From a bacterium (lineage in GTDB: Bacteria > Bacillota > Clostridia > Oscillospirales > Acutalibacteraceae): a stretch of 10,781 nucleotides of DNA. The stretch spans positions 1 to 10,781 of the forward strand of contig JAHKZS010000127.1 in NCBI GenBank assembly GCA_020626545.1, given 5' to 3'. The position numbers and the translations under genes were made by a program. Positions 1 through 6,660 of this stretch are shown in pieces (the stretch's first letter is position 1; every line of letters starts with the position of its first letter). The notes below the pieces were generated by a model. It was not told where the DNA came from and did no database searches. It saw only the letters and a list, made by a program, of their open reading frames with translations.

Positions 1-1257
1 AATCATATCCTTGATGGAGAGGAAGTCGAGACCCGCTATCTGTCCCGCTGTAAGAGCGCTTACGATAGGATAGAGCTCGCGGATAGTGTCCTTATCATCG
101 AACTCGGACTTATCCTTCTCGAAGAAATCGAGCAGAGTTCCGTCGCCGTATTCGGTGCCTTCGAGGTATTCTTTAACGACGATATCCTCACCTGCTATAC
201 CGCCTTTTACCATATTAGCTTCTACTTTATACGCATCATTAACGACTTCTTGGACTTCTTCAGAGGTCGAGTTTTTGTCAAGGTCGCCGACTTCCTTTAC
301 GTCGTCTTTACTATCCTCAATAACCTCGTCAGCCTTATCAACCGCTTCGTCGTAGTTAGCGAGAACATCGGTAAAGGCGTTCCATTTATCGAGAATTCTT
401 TTAGCGTCGTCGTTGTACTTCTTATCGAGCGCCGAGTTGATTTCGGAAGGAGTAAAATCGGGATGTTCTTCTTTTACTTTTTCTGTCATAGCTTCGAGGT
501 CGTTTTTAACGAATCTGTCGAGCCATGTATTCTTCTTAGAGTCGGAAGCCTTGGTGAGCTCTGTTTCTAAAAGCTGTACCGCTTCGCCGTTACCCTGCAT
601 TAAGAGAGTAAGAATATCGCAGTGGTTGTTCTTTTCGGAGTCGGAAAGCTTATTATACGCTTCGTCGCCGAGCTCATACTTCGTTTTATTTCTGAGAAGG
701 TCGCCTAAGGGCTTTCCTTTTGTATCGTCGTCGGTGAGCTTATTGAGCAGGGTTCTGTAGTAATCAGCTCTCTTGTAGTTAATGGAGTCCTTAGGTTTGT
801 TAAGATTTTCGCGATACTCGGTAAGAGTGGCGATAAATCTATCTACAAACGGTTTAATCTCGGTTTTCATATGGTCGTCCATAAGCTTTTCGTATTCCTG
901 GTAGCTGTAACCGCCGTTCATATGCATTACGGCTAAGTCTGTTACAGCGTCGTTTACGTTATTGGTGGTCTTATAACCGAGGTAAACTATCTTCTGGTTC
1001 GGGCCCTTTTTCATAGCGCTGGAGGTTCCCGCGTCTTTGTTAAGGTCGGCGTAATTTCCTTTATCGTCGGTAAGGATTGTATATCCGCTTGATTTTAACT
1101 CTTTCGAGGCTTCGTCGGAGGTCTCGCCCATTCCGACCTTTACCTCGCTTATATACTTTTTACCGCCGGCCGCTGAAGCGACTAACTGAGCGGGAGCGCC
1201 TATCAACATCGTCATACAGAGTATTACTGATGTAAGCGCCATAAGTAATTTTTTCAT
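1..1257 (-). CDS. Secreted protein of unknown function, 5' part (gene continues past left edge)
   Basis: An uninterrupted minus-strand frame runs from ATG at 1257 to base 1 (419 codons, no stop), so the C-terminus lies outside the window. The start has an AGGGGGA ribosome binding site at about 1268-1274. Residues 1-30 form a clear signal peptide: MKK, a hydrophobic core LLMALTSVILCMTMLIG, then a likely cleavage after AxA (ASA, 27-29). The mature part opens with a compact module, about 33-118, containing VGMGE (41-45), YLGYKTT (92-98) and DLAVMHMNGGYS (107-118). I recall similar GYKTT...D(I/L)AVM modules in large secreted clostridial proteins, but cannot name a Pfam family. Residues 120-419 are charged, helical and low in cysteine, without obvious catalytic motifs; 300-345 is very acidic. 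A surface or secreted structural role is inference. It is divergent from the phosphatase gene at 1455. Gene call is confident; function is unknown. Confidence 0.88.
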   Translation of the reverse strand, partial: MKKLLMALTSVILCMTMLIGAPAQLVASAAGGKKYISEVKVGMGETSDEASKELKSSGYTILTDDKGNYADLNKDAGTSSAMKKGPNQKIVYLGYKTTNNVNDAVTDLAVMHMNGGYSYQEYEKLMDDHMKTEIKPFVDRFIATLTEYRENLNKPKDSINYKRADYYRTLLNKLTDDDTKGKPLGDLLRNKTKYELGDEAYNKLSDSEKNNHCDILTLLMQGNGEAVQLLETELTKASDSKKNTWLDRFVKNDLEAMTEKVKEEHPDFTPSEINSALDKKYNDDAKRILDKWNAFTDVLANYDEAVDKADEVIEDSKDDVKEVGDLDKNSTSEEVQEVVNDAYKVEANMVKGGIAGEDIVVKEYLEGTEYGDGTLLDFFEKDKSEFDDKDTIRELYPIVSALTAGQIAGLDFLSIKDMI

Positions 1258-1309
1258 AATATAAGATTCCCCCTATATAATTTTTGTCATTATAACTGAC
1301 TTTGGAAAC

Positions 1310-1318
1310 ATTATAACA
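1310..1318 (-). promoter_or_regulatory. Extended -10 promoter for the secreted-protein gene
   Basis: Read on the minus strand, TGTTATAAT (TG at 1318-1317, TATAAT at 1315-1310) is a perfect extended -10 element. No good TTGACA is found 16-18 bp upstream, which extended -10 promoters can tolerate. A transcript would start near 1303 and leave a leader of about 45 nt. A second TATAAT lies at 1289-1294, but lacks the TG extension and a convincing -35. Confidence 0.5.
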
Positions 1319-1359
1319 CACCTTGGGGGACAAAAGGGGGACAGATCGAAGTTTTTTCG

Positions 1360-1378
1360 AAAAATTTTAAAAAATTTT
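1360..1378 (+). promoter_or_regulatory. Phased A/T tracts upstream of the phosphatase promoter (UP-like element)
   Basis: Two AAAAATTTT tracts sit exactly 10 bp apart (TTTT at 1365-1368 and 1375-1378), directly upstream of the -35 box at 1380. The position corresponds to about -38 to -56 from the expected start, where the RNA polymerase alpha C-terminal domain binds UP elements. Helical phasing also predicts intrinsic curvature. The function is inferred from position and composition. Confidence 0.4.
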
Positions 1379-1379
1379 A

Positions 1380-1408
1380 TTGTTTTGTTGCTTTTTATAT
1401 TGTATAAT
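1380..1408 (+). promoter_or_regulatory. Sigma-A type promoter for the phosphatase-STAS operon
   Basis: The elements are TTGTTT (1380-1385), a 17-bp spacer and a perfect TATAAT (1403-1408). The weak -35 is preceded by an A/T-rich UP-like tract. Transcription would start near 1415, leaving a leader of about 40 nt before the ATG at 1455. Confidence 0.6.
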
Positions 1409-1454
1409 GGCTGTAGTTGAGTTTTATTACCGCTGAAAAGGACGGTTAATCATT

Positions 1455-3107
1455 ATGAATAAAACTAAGTTTACAAAAAGACTGGCGTTCAAAACGATGA
1501 CGCAGCTTTTCATTATAGTTATCATTGTATCATTTATCGCAGCCACGATAATCGGCATAAATACCAGAGCCGAAATGGCGGAAACGTTACGCGATTACAC
1601 CTACGAAGCGTCGCTTACGGGTTCGAAAGTCGCGTCGTCAAGGATTATTACAGACAACAGAGGAAGCGTTGTAAAATATCTTAAAACAAAAAAAACGGAT
1701 CTCGACTACGAAACCCTGCTGGAAAACCTTAAAACAATCACCAGTAATTACGATTTGCATTGTTGCGATCTTTTTGTTCCGCACGAGGATCATATCACCT
1801 ATATTATGTCTACCGACGATAAAAAACCGGGACAGTCCTTGGGTAAGGAAGCTTCATATTACGGAAGCGAAAAGAAATATATAATGAAAGCGCTTAACGT
1901 ATCTCTAAAAAGCGAGTTAGACTACGAAAAATCGCCGAGAAAAAATCTCTACACCGACGACGTAAAAAAAGGTGTGGATATTATGACGTATTATATGCCT
2001 GTACTCGATAAGGACGGAAAACCCGTCGCTGTTCTTTCAGCGAGCTATTCCGTAGCCTTTTTTGTAAAAACAAGCTCGCAGGATATTATCAGATTGGTAT
2101 GCGTTTCGCTCGGCGTTATGCTGGTTTCCGTGATAATCTTCTTCTTCTCTATCCGAAAGCGGATTATTAAACCTGTAACCAAGCTGACTAAAGCAGTCCG
2201 AAAGATGAAAGAAAGCGTTAAAAGCGGTCAGGCGGTTAAGACCGATATCCATACAAGCGACGAGATTGAGGAGCTTGCCGTTACGTTTGAGGATATGAAT
2301 AAGGACTTAATCGGCTATATTGACGAGAATACTAAAATCACCGCCGAAAAAGAGCGTATCGACACTGAGCTCAACCTCGCGACCAACATTCAGGCGGGTA
2401 TGTTACCCGATAAATTCCCCGCTTTCCCCGACAGAAACGACTTCGATATTTACGCTTCGATGACTCCCGCTAAGGAAGTCGGCGGAGATTTCTACGACTT
2501 CTTTATGATTGACGAAAACAGGCTGGGAATCGTTATGGCGGATGTATCGGGCAAGGGTGTTCCCGCGGCGCTGTTTATGATGTATTCCAAAATCCTGTTA
2601 AAGAGCTACACTCTGATGAAGCAAAATCCAAAAGCGGCGCTCGAGGAAGTTAACCGTCAAATTTGCGAAAACAATCCCGAGGAATTGTTCGTTACAGTAT
2701 GGCTCGGCGTGCTGGATTTAAAAACAGGTATATGCACCGCGTCTAACGCGGGTCACGAAAAGCCCGCGGTTAAGCAGGCTGACGGACATTTTGAACTTTT
2801 TAAGGATAAACACGGAATGATGATCGGTTATATGGACGGTGTTCCTTTTAAAGAATACGAGTTCAAGCTCTCTAAGGGCTCGAAGCTGTTTCTTTATACC
2901 GACGGAGTTGCCGAAGCTACCAACGCTGACGAGGAACTGTTCGGCACCGACCGTATGATTGAGGCTTTACGAACTGCCGAGAATAAAACTCCTAAGGATG
3001 TACTCGAGGCGGTAAACGAAGCTGTCGATGAATTTGTCGGCGACGCTCCGCAGTTCGACGATTTAACGATGCTGTGCATCGAGTATAACGGAGATAACGA
3101 GGAATAA
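1455..3107 (+). CDS. Membrane-anchored Cache/HAMP SpoIIE-family PP2C-type serine phosphatase (RsbU/RsbP-like)
   Basis: This 550-residue protein should remove phosphate from a phosphoserine on a STAS-type anti-sigma antagonist. A first membrane helix (about 14-35) and a second (about 211-232) flank an extracytoplasmic sensor of about 175 residues. Its end, with MPVLDKDGKPVAVLSAS (181-197), matches the Cache/PAS-like fold. A HAMP linker follows (about 233-290), then a short coiled segment and the phosphatase domain (about 310-545). Visible SpoIIE/PP2C motifs are EVGGDFYDFF (341-350), ADVSGKGVPAALF (362-374), NAGHEKP (431-437), YTDGVAEATN (481-490) and QFDDLTML (533-540), so the metal-binding aspartates are present. 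Start: ATG with AAAGGA at 1437-1442. The STAS gene 77 bp downstream is the obvious substrate. No kinase or HATPase domain is fused. The ligand is unknown. Confidence 0.95.
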   Translation: MNKTKFTKRLAFKTMTQLFIIVIIVSFIAATIIGINTRAEMAETLRDYTYEASLTGSKVASSRIITDNRGSVVKYLKTKKTDLDYETLLENLKTITSNYDLHCCDLFVPHEDHITYIMSTDDKKPGQSLGKEASYYGSEKKYIMKALNVSLKSELDYEKSPRKNLYTDDVKKGVDIMTYYMPVLDKDGKPVAVLSASYSVAFFVKTSSQDIIRLVCVSLGVMLVSVIIFFFSIRKRIIKPVTKLTKAVRKMKESVKSGQAVKTDIHTSDEIEELAVTFEDMNKDLIGYIDENTKITAEKERIDTELNLATNIQAGMLPDKFPAFPDRNDFDIYASMTPAKEVGGDFYDFFMIDENRLGIVMADVSGKGVPAALFMMYSKILLKSYTLMKQNPKAALEEVNRQICENNPEELFVTVWLGVLDLKTGICTASNAGHEKPAVKQADGHFELFKDKHGMMIGYMDGVPFKEYEFKLSKGSKLFLYTDGVAEATNADEELFGTDRMIEALRTAENKTPKDVLEAVNEAVDEFVGDAPQFDDLTMLCIEYNGDNEE

Positions 3108-3129
3108 TCCTATTTTATCAGCCGCAATT

Positions 3130-3146
3130 TGTACGCCGAGCGTACA
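3130..3146 (+). repeat. Small perfect hairpin between phosphatase and STAS genes
   Basis: TGTACGC (3130-3136), loop CGA, GCGTACA (3140-3146) forms a perfect 7-bp stem with a 3-nt loop. It is followed by TTTATC rather than a U-run, so it is not a convincing terminator. It lies 38 bp before the STAS start codon and could be an RNA stability or processing element, or an operator. Confidence 0.45.
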
Positions 3147-3184
3147 TTTATCAAGCATAAAATTAAACATAAGGAGAAAACTAT

Positions 3185-3481
3185 ATGGAAATCACAGTTA
3201 ATAAAAACGCGACCGAATTAACACTCAGCCCTGTCGGCAGAATTGACACCGCGACAGCTCCCGAGTTAAAAGAGGCTGTCGATACAAACATCAGCGGAGT
3301 TACCGAGCTGACATTTGATCTCGCAAAGCTGAATTATCTTTCGTCCGCGGGTTTAAGAGTTCTTTTAAGCGCTCAAAAAATTATGAATAAGCAGGGAAAT
3401 ATGAAGCTTATCAACGTTAACGACGAAATTATCGATATCCTGGATATGACAGGTCTTACAGACGTGTTTACAATCGAATAG
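3185..3481 (+). CDS. STAS-domain anti-sigma-factor antagonist (SpoIIAA/RsbV-like)
   Basis: This 98-residue cytoplasmic protein is a bare STAS domain, the usual size for SpoIIAA/RsbV. It shows the expected VGRIDTATAPEL segment (17-28) and the phosphorylation loop LSSAGLRVLL (52-61). Aligned with the RsbV/SpoIIAA DS(S/T)GL loop, Ser54 is the likely phospho-acceptor, with adjacent Ser53 as the alternative. In the family, the unphosphorylated form binds an RsbW-type anti-sigma kinase and frees a sigma factor. Here the upstream phosphatase would generate that form. The start has a strong AAGGAG at 3171-3176. The gene ends directly before a terminator, and no kinase gene follows, so the partner must be elsewhere. 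Family is secure; the controlled pathway is unknown. Confidence 0.93.
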   Translation: MEITVNKNATELTLSPVGRIDTATAPELKEAVDTNISGVTELTFDLAKLNYLSSAGLRVLLSAQKIMNKQGNMKLINVNDEIIDILDMTGLTDVFTIE

Positions 3482-3494
3482 TATTATCTATAAT

Positions 3495-3530
3495 AAAACT
3501 GCCGTAGGTCAAACGACTTACGGCAGTTTT
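3495..3530. terminator. Bidirectional intrinsic terminator between convergent operons
   Basis: Left arm 3495-3510 and right arm 3515-3530 pair over 16 bp with a single G-U wobble around an AAAC loop. The core is ACTGCCGTA/TACGGCAGT. The outer A-run on the left and T-run on the right give a U-tract in both directions. It terminates the phosphatase-STAS transcript and the kinase-regulator transcript; the regulator's stop codon (3530-3532) touches the stem. Confidence 0.92.
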
Positions 3531-4330
3531 TATATGTAGTTTTCAAGATGATATATATAAGTCTCAGCCCAACTGTACTGGTTGAGAAATTCGCCTCGGT
3601 ATAGGTTTTGAGAATCGGGCTTTTGCTCCAGATAATCGTAGTAATCGCACTTAATGAGAGCTGTGTTGACCGAATAAGCGTTACGGCTGTGTTGCAGCAC
3701 ATTTTCCAAATCATATTTTGAAAGGTCTTTTTTAAGCGACTGAAACGCTTTTTTTAAGTGTTCAAGGTTTTTCTTATCGTCGCTGCTTTCAAAAAGATTG
3801 GCGCAAATCTCTCCCCTTGTAGCGGAAGTTCCTCTCAGGCATACAAGATACGCGAACAGCTCCTTTCCCTTTTGGCGTGAAAACCTGATCGTTTTACCGT
3901 TTGTAAAAACCTCAAAATTTCCGAAGCATTTTACATCTAATTTTTTTGTATTGACTTGCGGGTTTTCGACAGGCGTCCGCAGATTAGCGAGAGCTTCCTT
4001 GAGTTCGTTATCGTCAACAGGCTTTAGCAGATAAGCGCTGACATAAAGCCTCAAGGCGTCCAGCGCGTACTGTCTGTGAGCCGTAACCATAATAATATTA
4101 ATATCGGAATCGTAGGTTTTAATCGCCTGAGCAAGCTCAAGCCCCGTTTTCCCGGGCATATTGATATCCAGAAAGGCGATTGTAATTTTATTATTTTTAA
4201 TCTGCTCTAAGGCGCTGTCGTAATCCTGAGCGAAAAAAAATTCGTTTTCCTCCGACGGCGCTACTCTTTCAACAGCGAATTTTAAATCGTAACGCATATT
4301 CATTTCGTCGTCTGCTATAAGTATATTCAT
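3530..4330 (-). CDS. Response regulator: CheY receiver fused to AfsR/SARP-like winged helix
   Basis: The product has 266 residues. Receiver, about 1-118: acidic pair D7/D8, phospho-acceptor D55 in FLDINMPG, T83 and K103 (LLKPVDD), all canonical. The C-terminal part starts at about 131 with LDVKCFGNFEVF, then FSRQKGKELFAYLV (150-163), as in OmpR-like winged helices of the AfsR/SARP type. It ends in YRGEFLNQYSWAE (244-256), resembling a reduced BTAD segment; only about 65 residues follow the DNA-binding part, against about 150 in full SARPs. The ATG at 4330 is preferred because GGAG at 4340-4343 is 9 nt upstream; a TTG at 4339 abuts that site. The gene starts 15 bp after the kinase stop, so the pair is an operon. 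LytS-type kinases usually pair with LytTR regulators, so this effector is less common. Targets are unknown. Confidence 0.93.
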   Translation of the reverse strand: MNILIADDEMNMRYDLKFAVERVAPSEENEFFFAQDYDSALEQIKNNKITIAFLDINMPGKTGLELAQAIKTYDSDINIIMVTAHRQYALDALRLYVSAYLLKPVDDNELKEALANLRTPVENPQVNTKKLDVKCFGNFEVFTNGKTIRFSRQKGKELFAYLVCLRGTSATRGEICANLFESSDDKKNLEHLKKAFQSLKKDLSKYDLENVLQHSRNAYSVNTALIKCDYYDYLEQKPDSQNLYRGEFLNQYSWAETYIYHLENYI

Positions 4331-4339
4331 ATTAACCAA

Positions 4340-4343
4340 CTCC
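4340..4343 (-). promoter_or_regulatory. Ribosome binding site deciding the response-regulator start
   Basis: GGAG on the minus strand sits 9 nt before ATG 4330 and immediately against TTG 4339. Only the ATG has workable spacing, so the protein begins MNILIADDE, which also fits the usual receiver N-terminus. Confidence 0.75.
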
Positions 4344-4345
4344 GT

Positions 4346-5632
4346 TTATTCGGGGATTACAATAACGGCTCGTGTGCCTTTTTGGGGTTCGCTTTCGATT
4401 AAAAGCCCGCCCTTACACATAATTTCCACTCTGTTTCTTGTATTCATAATACCTACCGAGTTTTTTTCTGTATTTCTAAGCCCGCTTGTATCGAAGCCTT
4501 TACCGTTATCCTCAACGGTGACAATATAATTTTTGCCGTCTTTTTTCGTAGATATTCTGACAACGCCTTTATCCCTTTTTCCGCTGTTTAGTCCGTGGTG
4601 TATCGCGTTTTCTACTAAAGTTTGGATAGAAAACGGCGGTACGTCAAAATCCGTTTCTTCGATATCGTATTCCAGCTTTATTCCGTCGCCGAAGCGTTTC
4701 GATTGTATCCGCAAATAGTTTTTTACGATATCGAGCTCCTCCTCAACCGCGATACAATCGTTCTCGGTCAGGTAGTCGGTAATACCTCTAAGGTAATTTG
4801 AAAACTCGGTAACCGTTTGAGCCGCGTCATTCGGAGCGGTAAGGCACTGATACCTGATGAGCGTCAATGTGTTGAATATAAAATGCGGTTTCATCTGTTG
4901 GTTTACAAGCTTCAGCTTTTCTTCGCTCAATTTCTTTTCTTTTTCAACCAAAAACTGAACGTAGCTCGCTTCATAGGAGATAAACAGGATAATTACCGAA
5001 ATAACGATAGCTATTGTAACGAAAGGCGTTTCGTGGTTAAACAGCTTGATTATAATACCAACTAACGGCAAGGTCAAAAACGACACAACCGCCGCTCTTT
5101 CGATATTCATCATATATTTACTATACACCAGCGCTACAGCCATCGTGGTTAAAATACCTATAAAGCCGATAAAGCCCGGCAGCCAGAAGAAAAGCGGTAA
5201 TCGTACATATCTTCCGGCGTCGTCAATATAGAAAATAAACGGATAAACCGCGTTAATAATCAGTATAAGCGCGCCGAAAATAAAAATACCCCATTCAACA
5301 AATTCCCAGTAAAGCTTAAAGCCGTGCGAGCGCTTATATATTATCTGAGAAACATATTGCGCCGATAGCGGAATAATAAGAAAGCTGAGAAAATACACGG
5401 CGAAAGTCGACCATCTTTCCACAAAATGCGCCGTATCCGAATCCTCCGCGCGAAACCATATTGAAACGGCGTCGCATATCATAAGAGCCGCCGAGCAAAG
5501 CATAGTGAGCATAAGCTTGCGTGAGCCCGACTTATTAAAATGTCGTGTAAGAATGATTGTAAGCGCGGCGATAAGGCTGAAGAAAGCGCCCCAAATTTCA
5601 ATAGAAAAAAATACAGTTTGGCGGATATCCAT
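4346..5632 (-). CDS. LytS/YehU-type membrane sensor histidine kinase
   Basis: The product has 428 residues. The N-terminal half (about 8-221) is almost all membrane, with about seven hydrophobic helices and no large external domain, so it probably senses a membrane or small diffusible signal. A short coiled segment (222-245) leads to the His_kinase box QQMKPHFIFNTL (245-256), with H250 as phospho-acceptor. The ATPase has the N box VENAIHHG (340-347), the G box DNGKGF (375-380) and GIMNTRNRVE (394-403). This arrangement is typical of the LytS class rather than HisKA kinases. The start at 5632 is chosen because AAAGGGAA at 5639-5646 precedes it; a GTG at 5668 would add 12 residues without a good site. 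It is co-transcribed with the response regulator 15 bp downstream, its likely phosphotransfer partner. Class is clear; ligand unknown. Confidence 0.94.
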   Translation of the reverse strand: MDIRQTVFFSIEIWGAFFSLIAALTIILTRHFNKSGSRKLMLTMLCSAALMICDAVSIWFRAEDSDTAHFVERWSTFAVYFLSFLIIPLSAQYVSQIIYKRSHGFKLYWEFVEWGIFIFGALILIINAVYPFIFYIDDAGRYVRLPLFFWLPGFIGFIGILTTMAVALVYSKYMMNIERAAVVSFLTLPLVGIIIKLFNHETPFVTIAIVISVIILFISYEASYVQFLVEKEKKLSEEKLKLVNQQMKPHFIFNTLTLIRYQCLTAPNDAAQTVTEFSNYLRGITDYLTENDCIAVEEELDIVKNYLRIQSKRFGDGIKLEYDIEETDFDVPPFSIQTLVENAIHHGLNSGKRDKGVVRISTKKDGKNYIVTVEDNGKGFDTSGLRNTEKNSVGIMNTRNRVEIMCKGGLLIESEPQKGTRAVIVIPE

Positions 5633-5638
5633 AAAAAA

Positions 5639-5646
5639 TTCCCTTT
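5639..5646 (-). promoter_or_regulatory. Ribosome binding site deciding the histidine-kinase start
   Basis: On the minus strand AAAGGGAA is separated from ATG 5632 by 8 nt counted from the G-run. The alternative GTG at 5668 has no comparable site. Confidence 0.7.
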
Positions 5647-5684
5647 CTGCCGCAATAGTGTTATACACTCTTGTTTATATAATT

Positions 5685-5712
5685 AACATATTAATTTTAA
5701 CATATATATCAA
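5685..5712 (-). promoter_or_regulatory. Possible promoter for the kinase-regulator operon
   Basis: On the minus strand TTGATA (5712-5707), a 16-bp spacer and TATGTT (5690-5685) make a moderate sigma-A match within very A/T-rich DNA. Many chance matches are possible here. The remaining intergenic bases, about 5713-5798, show nothing else I can support. Confidence 0.3.
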
Positions 5713-5798
5713 ATTTTTTGTGTTAGTCATTTGCACAAAGTTTATTATAATAATTTATGCATTATTAACAATGATAGGTAATATTCCGACAGCATAAC

Positions 5799-5832
5799 AA
5801 AAAGCGCAGTAGCCGCTAAACTACTACGCTTT
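5799..5832 (-). terminator. Intrinsic terminator of the ligase-like gene
   Basis: Arms 5801-5812 and 5821-5832 pair over 12 positions with one internal mismatch around an 8-nt loop (AAAGCG and AGTAG blocks). Read on the minus strand, the stem is followed by CTTTTTG, a U-tract at 5803-5799. It lies 72 bp beyond the stop codon of the 5904-6605 gene and insulates the kinase operon. The bases between (5833-5903) show no feature. Confidence 0.75.
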
Positions 5833-5903
5833 AAAATTCAAGTACGACTTTTGGGACCGCGTCATACAACGTTGGTCTTTAGTCTTACATATTTATCATT
5901 ACA

Positions 5904-6605
5904 TTATTTTTTCTTACGGATAAGGATAATCGGGGTACATTCCTTACCCTGTCCGCAGGGATTATCGGAAATAAGTCCGTGGAGTTCCTCCTCAGATAAA
6001 GTAATATCGGACGAATACCCTAAAACTTCCTGTCCTAAATCGTTAGCGTCAACAATCATCATACTCATTCCGAGTTTTTCCTTAATCTCGTCGCAAACGC
6101 CCGAGGGGTTTTCGGGATTCTCGATACCGATATCGCCGTATTCATCCCATACCTTATTATAGAAGCCGTCGAGCCCCGCTACATCCTGGCCTACGATTTC
6201 GTAGAAAACGCCTTTCTTTCCGAAAAGCTTACAAACTCCGCCCGCAAAGCTTGCCCAGAGAACCTTGGGTAAACCAGCTTTAGTAATAGCGTACTGCATT
6301 TTAATAGTTTCGCCTACGCCTACGCCCGCGGTTTCGGGATGTGAGGCGAATTTTGAGAGAAACTTAGCCCAGAATCCAATTTTTAAATCCTCACGCTTAA
6401 CAACGCGGTTCTGGCATAAAGCGATAATCTTCTCGCTCGAGGATACGATATCGCCCTCCTCGTAAATCGGAGATACATATTTTTTAAATATCTCTATATA
6501 ATCCTCGCCCTGCTTAACAAAATGAGTTTTTATAGCGTGGCGCATATATGTTGTACCGTTTACGGTAATTTCTACGTTTTTACCTTCATTAGCAAAAAAT
6601 TCCAT
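5904..6605 (-). CDS. F420-0:gamma-glutamyl ligase homologue (CofE-like family), substrate unknown
   Basis: The product is a soluble 233-residue protein without signal peptide or membrane helix. It resembles the COG1478/F420_ligase family, whose founding members add glutamates to coenzyme F420. Recognisable stretches are EEGDIVSSSEKIIAL (49-63), GFWAKFLSKFASHPE (77-91), GVFYEIVGQDVAGLDG (132-147), NPENPSGVCDEIKEK (163-177), IVDANDLGQE (184-193) and the C-terminal NPCGQGK...TPIILIR (215-230). The length is close to that of the CofE catalytic domain. Start: ATG 6605 has a near-perfect GGAGGT at 6612-6617; longer readings add a poorly coding leader that crosses the promoter. No F420 biosynthesis gene is visible, and I know of no F420 role in typical gut clostridia, so another gamma-glutamyl or amide-forming reaction is plausible. 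It is transcribed alone, divergent from recD2. Confidence 0.82.
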   Translation of the reverse strand: MEFFANEGKNVEITVNGTTYMRHAIKTHFVKQGEDYIEIFKKYVSPIYEEGDIVSSSEKIIALCQNRVVKREDLKIGFWAKFLSKFASHPETAGVGVGETIKMQYAITKAGLPKVLWASFAGGVCKLFGKKGVFYEIVGQDVAGLDGFYNKVWDEYGDIGIENPENPSGVCDEIKEKLGMSMMIVDANDLGQEVLGYSSDITLSEEELHGLISDNPCGQGKECTPIILIRKKK

Positions 6606-6611
6606 TATTTT

Positions 6612-6617
6612 ACCTCC
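6612..6617 (-). promoter_or_regulatory. Ribosome binding site deciding the ligase-like gene start
   Basis: GGAGGT on the minus strand lies 6 nt before ATG 6605, the strongest ribosome binding site in the window. It excludes an extended N-terminus starting at 6671, which would begin inside the -10 to -35 promoter region. Confidence 0.85.
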
Positions 6618-6631
6618 GTACCATATGTACA

Positions 6632-6660
6632 TTGAATTATCGACAGATTTATTATATAAT
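6632..6660 (+). promoter_or_regulatory. Sigma-A type promoter for recD2-comF
   Basis: TTGAAT (6632-6637), an exact 17-bp spacer and perfect TATAAT (6655-6660) give a start near 6667 and a leader of about 55 nt. The -10 box overlaps that of the opposite promoter within the symmetric ATTATATAAT at 6651-6660. Confidence 0.7.

Noticed and set aside
86..760. Plus-strand open frames opposite the secreted-protein gene
   Set aside because: Serine/phenylalanine-rich low-complexity products without ribosome binding sites; the minus strand has an intact 419-codon frame with a signal peptide, so these are shadows.
1035..1075. DLNKDAG stretch in the secreted protein as a dockerin calcium loop
   Set aside because: Only one partial loop is present, without the duplicated dockerin pattern of spaced Asp/Asn residues and helices.
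1207..1257. Lipoprotein signal at Cys14 of the secreted protein
   Set aside because: The residues before the cysteine are VIL, lacking the small residue at -1 needed for a lipobox, and hydrophobic sequence continues after it; an AxA signal peptidase I site fits better.
4331..4339. TTG at 4339 as start of the response regulator
   Set aside because: It directly abuts the GGAG ribosome binding site; ATG 4330 has proper spacing and the canonical receiver N-terminus.
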